Positions 10,873-21,341 of a stretch of DNA of 64,000 bases are shown in pieces (position 1 is the stretch's first letter; each line of letters begins with the position of its first letter). The translations under genes were made by a program, and so were the position numbers. Source of the stretch: Meghimatium bilineatum. Lineage: Eukaryota > Mollusca > Gastropoda > Stylommatophora > Philomycidae. The stretch lies in assembly GCA_034231615.1 (NCBI GenBank), contig CM067298.1, forward strand, positions 58,370,883-58,434,882, in the 5' to 3' direction. Under the pieces are notes generated by a model. It was given only the letters and a program-made list of their open reading frames with translations, did no database searches and was not told the DNA's origin.

Positions 10873-11024
10873 CCTTTTTCAATAACTGGGAGCTCGAAGT
10901 AGTGGGTTTTTTTTTATGCCTGGGAGCAAATACATAGAGAACATTTACATAAGCCTGACAGGACAGAGAAAAAATGGCTTTTCTGGCCGGATTTGACTCG
11001 CTGTCCAATTTTTGCCCACCCCTG
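10873..11024 (-). mobile_element. Possible hAT-type terminus
   Basis: Read on the minus strand from 11024, the sequence begins CAGGGGTGGGCAAA. This is a typical hAT-superfamily terminal inverted repeat, followed by GACAGCGAGTCAAATCCGGCC-type sequence. The partner terminus and the 8-bp duplication of gtttagag were not found. Only one end is supported. Confidence 0.4.
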
Positions 11025-11319
11025 GTTTAGAGGCACTTCATATCTGTATAATTTTTTGTTGGATGAATCACAGTCACTACTTCAGTTACCTTTATGTGTG
11101 TGTTATTTATGTTCCAGCTTGCTCTTCAAAATGGTTCAAAGGTTTATGCACCTTTGCGCAATGTAGACCCATACACGATGGCCATCTGCCACATTTTCTA
11201 TATTACGGTTAGTGTAAAAGTGTCTTATTGAGGTCTTACGTATATTTTTGCATTTTAGAAACTCCTGTCTCTAGCTCTTTTCCTTTCTGATAATCGTGAT
11301 GTGGGGTACGGTTGTTGTA

Positions 11320-11415
11320 CATAACCCATGGCTAGATCCATAACCCATGGCTAGATCCATAACACATGGCTAGGTCCATAACCTATAGCTAGATCCATAA
11401 CCCATCGCTAGATCA
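11320..11415. repeat. 19-bp tandem repeat, five copies
   Basis: The unit is ccataacccatggctagat, with substitutions in later copies (cacatgg, cctatag, cccatcg). Confidence 0.9.
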
Positions 11416-12298
11416 TATGTGAAGAATGAACAGTAACCGTATCCATCGTCTACTGCCGAGTGTTTCCATTATTGGAGATAGTTTTGCCCAGTTGCAGCAT
11501 CTCTGTTTTGCCACATGATGCTAATTGTGTTGCGGTGGTGAAAGATTGAGTTTTCTCACGGATATGTTGTATGATGCCCATATTTATGTGCCACATAATA
11601 GTGCTGAATACACAAGTCCATTAGATTTATATTTTCGTCTGTATTGTTAATTTTATAGTGTTCCCATGCCCTTATTATAATCTACTAAAATATTAGCTGC
11701 ACCTCAACTTCTTGCAGTGATTTCTTCATTTAATCATAAGGGAAAGCGGATCCAAAGTAACATAATCGTTTTTTACTTGGTTGATTGGTTGAGATGGTTG
11801 CCATTGATATTGATATTTGTTGTCCAGTAAAAGAAGACCACAGTCTTTGTAAAAATGTAAACTTAAAGCGAAAATCTCATACGCTTTTGCCATAATGTTG
11901 AGAAATTGCATCAAAATGTGAAATCATGGCAGTATCATCAGCCAGGTGAATTCACTGAGAACGTTTGTGGTTTTTGCTTTGGCTCTTAGACGCGTTTAAT
12001 TGATGAGTGAGTCGTAAAGTATATTATGAACAAAAGTATCACCTGCTGAATCCTTGAAAGAGTTTCCTAGAAAAACAGCAAAATGATGCCGAAGAGGGTA
12101 GTGGCAGGAATAAAACTTTGTTTAACCCCACTATTGAGCTCATAGTTATTGAGTGTATTCTCATCAGCGTGTATGCTAACTCTCATTTCTTCATAAGAAG
12201 AGACAGAACCATTTTGGTTGAAAAACCAATGTGTTCCGGTTATTTTTTTAGTCCTTGTCTGCTGACTCTATTATAGTGATCTATAATATGTACTTGTC
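11416..12298. other. Unassigned sequence
   Basis: No supported gene or repeat. Mixed AT-rich sequence with short frames only. Confidence 0.4.
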
Positions 12299-12500
12299 CG
12301 GCTCTGTGGCGAAGTGGTGCAGAGCGCGTCTGTGACGGCAAAGGTACCGAGTTCGTTCCTCACCACAGGCAATTGTGCATCCGGACCGTTCAGAAAGCAA
12401 TAGAACTTATTTATTTTGCCTAGAAAATCACCACAGCCAACAAATTCTGGGTTGATTCACAGTTGACAACGTCCTGGATAGGATATGCTACCAATTTTGT
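12299..12500 (+). mobile_element. tRNA-derived SINE
   Basis: An A-box-like TGGCGAAGTGGT is at 12307-12318 and a B-box-like GAGTTCGTTCCTC at 12350-12362, with tRNA-like spacing. A non-tRNA body with ccggaccgttcagaaagcaa follows. The boxes are better preserved than in the 3352-3650 copy. The tail boundary is uncertain. Confidence 0.6.
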
Positions 12501-12545
12501 TTTTATTATATGTACTTAACTGCGCACAACTGAAATCAAACAGGT

Positions 12546-12711
12546 AAATTCAGGAATAGGGTAATGAAGTTTTGCTAATCACTACAGTCTTTATAATACA
12601 TATAATAACATATTGCTAATTACTAGACACATATAATAACAAACACTGTGCGTTATTTATTATGTGTGTCTATTGTTATTAGCAAAACTTCATTACCCTA
12701 TTCCTGGATTT
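12546..12711. mobile_element. Palindromic MITE (TA-flanked)
   Basis: The arms at 12546-12579 and 12678-12711 are inverted repeats of aaat.caggaatagggtaat and gaagttttgctaat. They have one mismatch over the first 33 positions. The interior is itself inverted (tagacacatataataac near 12625 against gttatttattatgtgtgtc near 12651). TA sits just outside the left arm and within the right boundary. The whole element can fold as one hairpin. No transposase is encoded. A Tc1/mariner-type MITE is possible. Confidence 0.65.
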
Positions 12712-13463
12712 ACATATTTATTTATACAATGAAAAGTGGGCTGTCTGCATTGTAAGTAGGATAAAGGTGGGATCGTTACCTAAAATAAATCTATTTCTTC
12801 CATTTCGTGTGGACATTTCTCTTTTTTCCGTAGGATTTTGTTGGCCTTTTAAGTGGGAAATCATTAGGGAGAGGGGAATCGTTATATTTCGTCCCGTGCT
12901 ACTAAATGTCATAATTCTTATTTCCTGTGGGGGGGGGGGAGAGGTTAACTCCTCCCATAACTACGGGTTTGGTTCCGATAAATGAATGCGTTGTGTTGTA
13001 TTTTACAGCTTGATTGCAATATTTTCCCAACATTTAAAATTTAGCAGTTCTTCGTCTTCTTCGGTCTCTTTCAAACGTTCACATTTATAACTCTGACAAC
13101 GGTACGATCACAGACTCTGAGCAGTACCGTAGTTTACATGAAAAGAGATAGGATATGACCAAATTCTTCTCCGTTCTTCATTGTACGTTAGACAAATATG
13201 CAGCAAGTGTTCGGCTTGTGAATAAGTCTATGTAGTGCCGAACTTGTGTGTGTGATTTAGATGGTGAGCAGTCTATTATATTTCTGTTCGTAATGTTTTT
13301 GTTCGTATTCTCAAAATTATCACCTGGCCCCGTCTACCGCGTCTAATGGTATACGTCAATTTTTATTTAATATACGTGCTCAAATAATACTTCAAAACTG
13401 CATATCAAATATTGCTTTTCGATTTTACCAGATTGTTTCACTAATATAGGACTTGTATATGCC

Positions 13464-13466
<3 letters not shown>
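12712..13466. other. Unassigned sequence with a G10 run
   Basis: A run of G lies at about 12930-12939. No gene, splice-bounded exon or repeat match was recognised. Confidence 0.4.
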
Positions 13467-13502
<36 letters not shown>

Positions 13503-13510
13503 TATTATTA
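13467..13510. repeat. (ATT)n microsatellite
   Basis: A trinucleotide run with one interruption, at the 5' edge of the LINE D fragment. A matching (ATT)n run sits beyond the other end, at 14399-14436. Confidence 0.9.
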
Positions 13511-13524
13511 CTTCTACGTTTGTA

Positions 13525-14398
13525 GAAGTCTCTATAACAACAACAGTTGCACTATAAGAACAGCTGCAGGCTACACAGAGGACTTTGTGATTAGCACAGG
13601 AGTAAAGCAGGGATGTGTATTATCCCCACTATTTATTACATACATGGACCATATAAACAAAACAGCAAATTCTAATGAAGCAAATGAACTGTTTTTTGCA
13701 GAAGACCAGGTTTTATTCCACAACAGCAGTAAAAACCTGCAAGACCACCTAAGCATAATAGACACAGCAGGAAAGCAATTTGGAATGAAAATCAACATAG
13801 ACAAAACAGAAGTAATGAATATTGCAAGAGAAAAGAAGAACATCAACATACAGATAAACAATAAACAACTAAAACAAGTAGATGAATTCAAATATCTGGG
13901 CAGCACATTGAGATATGACAACAAACAAGAATCAGAAATAAACGCAAGATGTAATAAGGCCTGTCAGATCATTGGTCAATTAACACCTTTATAAGAAACA
14001 AAGATATTACACTAGAAACAAAGAAAGCGCTTTTCAGCACTATTTTCTTACCAACATTGTGTTATCAGTGTCAAACTTGGACATTAGATTCTAGAACAAT
14101 ACATGAGATTAACACCACTGAAATGAAATGTGTGAGACGTATGATTGGAGTTAGCTTGAGAGACAAAATCAGGAATGAAGCACTAAGGAAACAATTAGGA
14201 ATCAAGCCAACAATAGAATACATACAGAAACAACAAGTTAAATGGTACGGCCACATAACCAGACAGAAAGAGCAAAGTATTATCCAAAAAACACTTAACA
14301 AACGATACGAAAACAGGAGACCTATTGGAGGCAAATAGAAGGGCAAAAGACCGTACACTCACTCTCCCCTTAACACCGAAATGAGGACAGAAAGAAGA
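13525..14398 (+). pseudogene. LINE family D, reverse-transcriptase 3' half
   Basis: The plus-strand frame enters at RTAAGYTEDFVI and runs through GVKQGCVLSPLF, a typical RT block. The catalytic YADD box is replaced by FAED (near 13700). Next comes FGMKINIDKTEVM, then FKYLGSTL. A stop at about 13993 is followed by a second frame (14057-14338) with the tail CVRRMIGVSLRDKIRNEAL, then QQQVKWYGHITR-type sequence (here KQQVKWYGH). Loss of the catalytic aspartate plus the stops shows it is dead. The endonuclease and early RT are absent (5' truncation). It would have encoded the DNA-nicking and reverse-transcribing ORF2 of an autonomous non-LTR retrotransposon. Confidence 0.85.
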
Positions 14399-14400
14399 AG

Positions 14401-14436
<36 letters not shown>
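14399..14436. repeat. (ATT)n microsatellite
   Basis: Lies between two LINE D fragments facing each other. It probably derives from their A/T-rich 3' tails. Confidence 0.85.
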
Positions 14437-14820
14437 GCTATTGCCTTTCTCCAGGTGGTTTGTTATCCACTCTTGCCGTTAAGCGTAGATGTGATTGGAG
14501 CTCGAGCTTGTGTTCTAAAGCCATATGTGTCTCCTCGGCTGTCTACGACCGTGTTTGTTCAAGATGTCCCTGACGTTTTCTATCCATCTTTTTCGTGGTC
14601 TTCCTCTGGCTTTGTACTCTGATTTCATTTGGTTATATGCCTGTACGGGCAACTTGTCGTGATGCATTCTCATAATATGGTCAAACCACTTGATCTGCTG
14701 CTTTTCTATGTATTCTGTGCAAGGTGTTATACTTATTCTTTCCCTGATGTCTTCATTTCGTAATCTATCAAGCATGGTGACCCCTGCAGCTTTCCTCACG
14801 CATTTCATCTCACATAGAAA
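14437..14820 (-). pseudogene. LINE family D, 3' end, opposite strand
   Basis: The minus-strand frame (14515-14808) reads KCVRKAAGVTMLDRLRNED near its start and IEKQQIKWFDHIMRM in the middle. It continues through RGRPRKRWIENVRDIL and stops after the HIWL word. Downstream on the minus strand is the family 3' UTR, with an aacggcaagagtgga word also present at 36500. Only the C-terminal tail of the RT protein remains. It faces the D fragment at 13525-14398 tail to tail. Confidence 0.8.
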
Positions 14821-14888
14821 TTATGTTAACATTTATAAACATAAAAATACATCTTATAGTAATACTGCTCATATCAACCACGAACGTG

Positions 14889-15566
14889 CAATAATTATGA
14901 TGCAGAAATCCAGGCAATTAGTGTGGCAGCTAAAAAACTGCTGAACTCCAACTCTGTCCTACAGCCTGTGGTATTCCTGACAGATGCAAGGTCAGTGCTT
15001 CAAGCTCTCCAGTCTGAAAAACTAACAGACTTGAAAAAACTACTTAGCGAATTGTCTTACCAGTATAGGGTAACCATGCAGTGGATACCCTCTCACTGTG
15101 GAATACCAGGAAATGAAAAAGCAGACCAACTGGCTAAGGAAGGTGCTGCCGAAGACCAACCAGATATACCAATCACCTACCATCAGAAAAAACAGATGAT
15201 CAAGTCAATAAGAAAGCCACAAACACCAACACAAGATGACTATCATATTATGAACAGACCAGAACAAGTTATAATTCTACGTCTCAGAACAGGACACAAC
15301 CGACTCCGCAGTCACATGTATACAAAGTTCAAGATTGGCAACACAGCCATGTGTACATGTGGACAGGCAGCACAGAGTGCCAAACATATACTTCAAGAGT
15401 GTTCTGAGCATGAAACGATGAGGCAGACATATTGGCCAGAGGAAACAACACTGGAATCAAAACTCTATGGGACACTGTATGAACTACAAAAGACAGTGAG
15501 TTTTATTAAGGAGACAGAATTACAGATATAGACATGTTTCAAGTGAACGAAAAAAGAAGAAGAAGA
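14889..15566 (+). mobile_element. LINE family A, 5'-truncated copy with TSD
   Basis: The copy begins inside the RNase H domain and ends in caagtgaacgaaaaaagaag plus more GAA. The flanks accacgaacgtg (14877-14888) and accgcgaacgtg (15567-15578) form a 12-bp target-site duplication with one mismatch. That makes this a single completed insertion of about 680 bp. 5' truncation of this kind is normal for LINEs. It lies beside the end of the older minus-strand LINE D fragment. Confidence 0.9.
14923..15531 (+). pseudogene. RNase H domain fragment of LINE A
   Basis: This 202-residue open frame encodes most of a retrotransposon RNase H, which would cleave the RNA strand of RNA/DNA hybrids during reverse transcription. 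Visible catalytic context includes FLTDARSV (Asp21), QWIPSHCGIPGNEKADQ (His58, Asp68) and a C-terminal CTCGQAAQSAKHILQECSEH zinc-knuckle-like cluster. The N-terminal strand with the first two acidic residues is cut off by the insertion boundary at 14889, so this copy cannot be active. The frame is otherwise undamaged, indicating a young insertion. The ATG used is simply the first internal Met, not a native start. Confidence 0.85.
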
Positions 15567-15886
15567 ACCGCGAACGTGAATCCAGTTTGATTATATCAGA
15601 GCTGTGGCTATAAAAATAACGCACGTTGTGGTTCATGTAAATTTTCGATGTATATAAAAGCATAAGCTACTGCTTCTTTATTTGTCTTATGCAGTAGTTA
15701 TTCCTTTTCATGCCATACAAATGTAGAGGTGAAAACACTGTAAGATATATATTTTTATTAGTCAACTGCATTACTGTCTACTCGAATACTAGAAGCTGCA
15801 ACCTTTTGGGGCTAGCATGTCGGATTCGGCTTTTTTTCGTGTGATAAGGGGGCCAAAAAGATTTATGTATGTGTCTATATATTGTA

Positions 15887-15962
15887 GATAATATAAATCA
15901 AATATATAATATAAATCTAATATATAATATAAATCTAATATATAATATAAATCTAATATAGA
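15887..15962. repeat. 18-bp AT-rich tandem repeat, four copies
   Basis: The unit is aatatataatataaatct. Nearly perfect copies, followed by non-repeated sequence. Confidence 0.9.
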
Positions 15963-16050
15963 TGTCCTTGTGCTATTTGCTCTTCAATAGAGCATGCGAA
16001 GCAGAACCAAGAGTAAGATGTTGAATTAAATTACATATACAATTGTGATT

Positions 16051-16803
16051 CTTCTTCTTCGTCGTTTTTCAGTCAGATATCAGGTTACAGCGTCAATAGC
16101 TTCAATGAATTGTGTGATTCGCTTCAGGTCATCCATGGAACCTCTCAGGTCTGGAAGTAGTGCTGTCTCAATAGGCCATAATTTCTCCCTCTCTTCTTGG
16201 TAGAGTTGACAGGCATGAAGAATGTGTTCTGCAGTCTCTGGGCTTAGTCCACAGTTGCACAAGTCTGTCTCGCTTTCGGAACATGTGACTTCTCAGTCTG
16301 GTGTGGTCAGTTCGTGGTCTGAAGATGATGGTTTGTTCCTTGCGTGACATTTTATGGTAGGGGTAATTTGGTTCTGCAATTGGGTGTATCTTCCACATTT
16401 TCTTATATTCTGATTTTATCAGTCTTACATTCATAGTACGTATTATCACTTTCTATTTGTTCTAGTGATCCCCCTTTCCTTGCCCGGAGATCTGTTGTTT
16501 TTTTCATTTCCAAGTATGTCACAGCGACCAGGGATCCACTGCAGCACTGTTTCTTTGGTAGTACTGCTGAGGTGTAGTAAGTAGGTCATAAATTCATTTA
16601 TGCTCTTGTTATTTGGATCTTTCACTGTCCGCAATATTGACTTTGCATCAATTAGAAAGAATATATGTCTGTTTTGATTCGGCAAGCAATTTATGAGCAT
16701 TATGGTTGACTCTATTATGACTTCCGTTTCTGTTTTGAAATTTGTGAAATGCTTGCCTGTGGGTATGGATTATTCTATTTCTTATCCACTTTTCCATCTG
16801 TTG

Positions 16804-16867
<64 letters not shown>

Positions 16868-17584
16868 ATATATATATATTTCCGCTCCTCCATATAATAC
16901 TGCTTCTTTCGCTGATCCATATGTATATGCATGTGTCCATATATCTTCTTGGTATGCTTTCTGTATATGATTCTTAGTTGTCTCTTCTAGTACTTATATA
17001 GTAGTTTCTGTTTTCGAAGTAATGCTTGGTATATAGTTCATAATTCTTGGGAAGTTTTTCCTGTTCCAGGTTGGATATGTGTTAAAGGTGAAAAATGAGA
17101 CACCCACATACACAGGAGTCTCTTTTGACCCAAGACTTACATAAACAGAACATAGACAAGTGCCAAACAAAAAGTATAATAAGGATAGCACTCCGGAAAA
17201 CATTAGCTGGAATAAATTGGGGTGCAAAGGGGAAAATTCTAAGTAGATCATACACAGGATACGTAAGACCAGCTTTAGAATATGGAATGTCAGCATGATG
17301 GTACTGCAGCAAAGAGTTACACTCAAAAGATATCAAAGATACAAAACCGCAATCTCAGAATTATAACAGAAGGTATGAATACTACCCTAATAACAGAAAT
17401 GGAAACATGCACAGGTTTGCCATTAGTGAAAAAAAAATCCTCACACAGTATGCAAAGTTCAAATGTTTGGAGCCTCATCAAATGAACCAAAGAATTAAGC
17501 AGACCTACAAAAGATCCCAAAAAAGTCTTCCTACACTCCGCTAAACAGTTTTAGAAATCGTTCACAGATACAGATCTACAAAAC
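16051..17584 (-). mobile_element. RNase H LINE with 5' inversion (twin-primed), 11-bp TSD
   Basis: Exact 11-bp copies of caattgtgatt flank the element at 16040-16050 and 17585-17595. From the left, a GAA tail (plus text cttcttcttc) leads into minus-strand RNase H sequence up to about 17060. It contains DIWTHAYTYGSAKEA, FFLIDAKSIL, VLQWIPGRCDILGNEK and MCNCGLSPETAEHIL. The rest (about 17080-17584) lies on the plus strand and encodes the part of the RT just upstream: TYTGVSFD, EYGMSA, SKIQNRNLRIITEG. The order and orientation match the known LINE 5'-inversion product. Many stops. Related to family A but a separate lineage. Confidence 0.88.
16809..16880. repeat. (TA)n tract inside the RNase H region
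   Basis: Lies between the GGA codons of the expected GGAGVYI segment and the following RNase H sequence. It therefore expanded in place from a short TATATA coding stretch after insertion. Confidence 0.85.
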
Positions 17585-17649
17585 CAATTGTGATTAATTA
17601 TAGTTAATTTATTACAATAATTTTAAATACTAGTAAAGTAGACACTTAC

Positions 17650-18184
17650 CTTTAGCGATGGTGTGGTGACTGTCCAGGTAAGGTAAATCTGGTCGGTCAA
17701 AGGGAACTGAGTAGATTTGATTCACAAAAGCGTTGTGGTAGTTTAAATGTGAATTAAGACACGTTTGTTCTAATGATGCTTCGAAAAAATTCACTGGTTT
17801 GTAAAGATATTCCCCAGTTAAAGGTCCCGTAGATAGAACTGTCAGAGCTGCACGCGAACCTGTGACTGAATGATTGATTGATGATGGACTAGATAGGTGA
17901 TGTGCCTGATGGTGAACGTTGTTTGATGATGAAGATAGTAGCGATGAAGATGTTGACATGTTTCTCGTCGATGATAGCAGCATAGATGACGGCGGTGAAG
18001 ATGATGGTGACACTGGTAAATATGATGCCGAAAATTTGGGTCTAGTTTTCCCAAGTATATCGTCTATCAAAAATGATGAATGCCCTGTGTCTTCACGAGA
18101 GTGGGTACGTAGAACTGCAGTTGGAGCCAGGGGTAAAGATGAGTATACACTGGTTAAAGAAGGGTGGGGTAAATGATGGATCAT
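17650..18184 (-). CDS. First coding exon of a homeobox-type gene, Dbx-like
   Basis: An ATG in a good context (GCCATGA) at 18184 opens 178 codons, ending at a consensus splice donor (AAAG then GTAAGTG, intron from 17649; phase 1). Residues 35-45 read HSSFLIDDILG, an eh1-like Groucho-binding motif. This is followed by KTRP and a proline/serine stretch with SYLP. Human DBX proteins have the same arrangement (a short N-terminus with repeated proline/leucine, GHSSFLVEDLI, then SRP..YLP) before a downstream homeodomain exon. The exon's last residues TIAKG resemble the ARGK lead-in to the Dbx homeodomain. The homeodomain exon itself is not seen in the window. Hhex and Bsx carry similar eh1 words (FYIEDILG, FFIEDIL), so the subfamily is tentative. 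As a family, these are nuclear transcription repressors in neural patterning. A serine-rich run is at about 55-85 and a histidine/serine run follows. The acidic frame on the opposite strand is its shadow. Confidence 0.6.
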
Positions 18185-19351
18185 GGCTGAAGTTATGTAG
18201 CTATGATTATTTATAGTTGATTAAATTTCAATACAAAAGCTTCACTGTGTCAGTGCGGAATAATCATAATTTACTTGAGATCAAAATCATTGAAACCTCA
18301 TCGGTGCATGTTTCAAGGCCAATAATGTCATTAATGTTATTGTAAATATATTTTGTTATTGAGACTCACAAATGTTAACACAATAGCAGCTTAGTTCCCT
18401 CTGAAACAGAGTTGGCGTAAATGTAATCTCTTCCGAAATTCTATAATTTATTTTTAATAATGTAACTAATTGTTGAAATGGCGTTAAATTTCTATTTAAA
18501 TCATAAGTTATTATACTAAACGTCAGATAATAATAAAATATGTGATCGACAATTAAAACAAATAAATTAATAATAGGTTTATGTAGTTGTTCGTCCGAAA
18601 TGTGAATTACCTATGACATATATACAATTTGTAATACGTTGTATATTAAATATCAAAATACCAAACACCACAAGCTCAGCTTGAAACACTGTCATCAAAC
18701 ACTTAAATTAAGTCCATGCACCTTTTTAAATGGTATAAACAGTTTCGTTGATGACGCGTAACCAGTGTAACAAAGGGGGTGGAGCCAAAGAATGAGGGCT
18801 TGTAGAAAATCTTGCCTGGTCTAATCCAACAGTACAGGACACTTGACAGCGTCAACACAATGCTCGGTGGCTATTAGCGGCAGTTGTATCACCAACTTTT
18901 ATTTTCGCTATTCCACTATGCTCATAGACCTCACAGTGTGTTGACAAAAGCTTGTATCTTCATGTCTGACATGTTAGTGGGGCTGGGACCTCCTGTACTG
19001 GAAACTTTCCATACTTTTTTGATGACCAGTCACTAGGGAGTGGCGGTTGGTGTCACAAAGGTGCCTGTGCAAGTCCGTAGATAAATGGGGTGGGGATGTT
19101 CACTAGGAACTTGGCCAAAAGGCGGGTAAGAACATTCCTTAACTATTTTTTCACAAAACGGTTACAAATTTTTCATCAAAAAGAAGATCTGATGTTCGAA
19201 AACACATGAATTACAATTTTTTCGGATAAAACTCCCACCTCCACACTTTGAGGAGATCATACCTATGTTCATGTACATCTCTGGCCAATAATCTTGGACA
19301 CTTGCCAGCGTGGATGAATTTTTTTTTTTTTAAGACTTCACTACTGTTTTA
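18185..19351 (-). promoter_or_regulatory. Upstream region of the Dbx-like exon
   Basis: About 1.1 kb without transposon matches, unlike most of the window. On the minus strand it holds a CCACCCCCTTTGTTA element (plus text 18769-18783), a GC/KLF-like box joined to a SOX-like site. A TTTAAAAAGG TATA-like run lies near 18722-18731. These are pattern matches only. The transcription start is not determinable from sequence alone. Confidence 0.3.
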
Positions 19352-19694
19352 TGAAAATATACTTGAATGAAAGAAGTAAAACTACGTGAAAATAAACTTG
19401 AATGAAAGAAGTAAAACTACGTGAAAATATACTTGAATGAAAGAAGTAAAACTACGTGAAAATATACTTGAATGAAAGAAGTAAAACAATGTCAAAATAT
19501 ACTTGAATGAAAGAAGTAAAACTACGTGAAAATATACTTGAATGAAAGAAGTAAAACAATGTCAAAATATACTTGAATGAAAGAGGTAAAACTATGTGAA
19601 CATGTACTTAAAACAAAGAGGTAAAACTGTGAACAAATGCTTAAATGAAAGAGGTAAAACTATGTGAGCATATACTTGAATGAAAAAGCTAAAA
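19352..19694. repeat. 36-bp tandem array, about 9.5 copies
   Basis: The unit is acttgaatgaaagaagtaaa followed by actacgtgaaaatata. Copies near the right end diverge (cttaaaacaaagagg) and one is shortened. Confidence 0.92.
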
Positions 19695-19829
19695 CTGTGT
19701 TTATAGTACCGCAAATATTAGGCCTATTGATTGGACAAAAGGGAAAGTGCCAGCAGCAGAATATATTCATAGACTGATTAGTTATCTATTTATTTATATA
19801 TATCCATATGCTGTGGCCATTGTTTGCCT

Positions 19830-20155
19830 TAAGACGTCAGGGGTAGAAGAGTTCTTTGGAGATGGCCTTCTTGTGTGTTGTTTGTTCCCGTGGCCTCTTT
19901 GATTTCTGTGATCCATCTTTTACATTATCTGTCTCTGGATTTATAGCCGTGATGTCTACATGTCATAGCCATCTGTGTGACATGCTGTCTGTTGGTAGTC
20001 TGGGAGTTTGTGAAAACCCCTTGATCTGTGTCAAATGATGTTTTCCAATATAGTATTGTTTTGGTTATCTGTCTGATGTTGTCGTTTCTAATTCCATCTC
20101 TTAATGACATTCCGAGTATTCTTTGTAGACACGTCATTTCTGCTGTCACTATTTT
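19830..20155 (-). mobile_element. LINE family D-like 3' fragment
   Basis: Minus-strand translation begins MTAEMTCLQRILGMSLRDGI, then RNDNIRQI. This matches the D tail (MKCVRRMIGVSLRDKIRN). Later parts read MAMTCRHHGYKSRDRQ and RWIAEIKEATG-type words. Frameshifts are present. Inactive. Confidence 0.65.
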
Positions 20156-20479
20156 TTTTGTCTTGTGCTATCATTATCAATGATTAGCGATAACTAATCG
20201 CATAACTATGAGAATTGATACAAGAAAACCCCATCTTTTTATACCAGCTTTGTGATTGCTAGCTCTTGAGGCTATCCATAAAATAAGTGATCAATTATAA
20301 TGCAAATTATACAACCTCCACCCCCCCCCTTTCCACATTATCATGCATTTCTACGAACCAGTCGATTTTAGTAATTTTAGCAATTTAGCTCTGTGCTGTA
20401 TTATCTATAGTCAAAATGTTAATATTATTTCCGGTTCCGGCAACAACGCAAATATATTTTATTTTTTATTTTTTTTTTA

Positions 20480-20945
20480 AATTTGTAATTTTTGCCCTCT
20501 ATGTTTATGAAAATGGCTTCTACAGAGAGAAAATGCAAATTCTCGAACACTATGAAAAATATAAGTTTTCCTTGCGTCGCTGAAGGACGCAATGAGAATG
20601 AGGCAAAGTGTACGATTTGCGATAATTGCTTGTCCGTTGCCAACAAAGGAGATACTGACAACAAAGGAGCGCCATGTTGACAGTGAGAGACATATAAACC
20701 TAATTAAAGTGTCCGCGTCATCGAACAAATTGATGTGTCTGTTTTTCAGCCTAAGTATTCAAAATTGTTGAGGATAGTACAATCGGCTGAAGTAACTTTG
20801 GCATTTCATACAGTTTGTCATCATCAATCTTACAACTCGACGACCTGCACAGCTGGTTTGATGTACACATTATTTGAAGATTCGGAAATCGCTAAAAATA
20901 TTACTTGTGCAAAAACAAAGACTGAAGCAATAATAAACCTGCGAC
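20480..20945 (+). pseudogene. hAT-like transposase N-terminal fragment (BED-type finger)
   Basis: The first frame contains RKCKFSNTMKNISFPCVAEG and KCTICDNCLSVANKG, a C-x2-C half of a BED-like zinc finger. A stop and frameshift follow. The next part reads QSAEVTLAFHTVCHHQSYNS, then CTAGLMYTLFEDSEIAKN and CAKTKTEAI. In hAT-derived proteins this order (finger, then HTV..H..S, then KTEAI) precedes the catalytic domain. The domain is missing because the sequence breaks into the 29-bp satellite. It would have bound transposon ends. It is now dead. Confidence 0.6.
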
Positions 20946-21236
20946 AAAGACTGAAGCAATAGTAAACCTTCGACAAAGACTGGAGCAATAATAAACCTTC
21001 GACAAAGACTGAAGCAATAATAAACCTGCGACAAAGACTGAAGCAATAATAAACCTGCGACAAAGACTGAAGCAATAATAAACCTGCGACAAAGACTGAA
21101 GCAATAATAAACCTTCGACAAAGACTGAAGCAATAATAAACCTTCGACAAAGACTGAAGCAATAATAAACCTTCGACAAAGACTGAAGCAATAATAAACC
21201 TTCGACAAAGACTGAAGCAATAATAAACCTGCGATA
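20915..21236. repeat. 29-bp satellite grown from the hAT fragment, 11 copies
   Basis: The unit is acaaagactgaagcaataat followed by aaacctgcg (or cttcg). The first unit is the transposase codons for TKTEAIIN, in frame with the upstream fragment. A period of 29 is not a multiple of three, so later units shift frame. The long minus-strand leucine-rich frames over the array are artefacts. Confidence 0.92.
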
Positions 21237-21341
21237 AGTATATGTATGCTTATAAGTATAAGATAAAAATAATCTGCAAACAGTTGGCTCCTAGCACAGA
21301 GGTTCTGTCATAACTAAGTATGAAAACATAACTATTAAAGG

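Noticed and set aside
17919..18176. Acidic plus-strand frame over the Dbx-like exon
   Set aside because: It is the reverse complement of the serine-rich codons; the minus strand has the ATG context, motif and donor.
20830..21220. Leucine-rich membrane-like frames on the minus strand
   Set aside because: Antisense translation of the 29-bp satellite; three overlapping frames show the same words.
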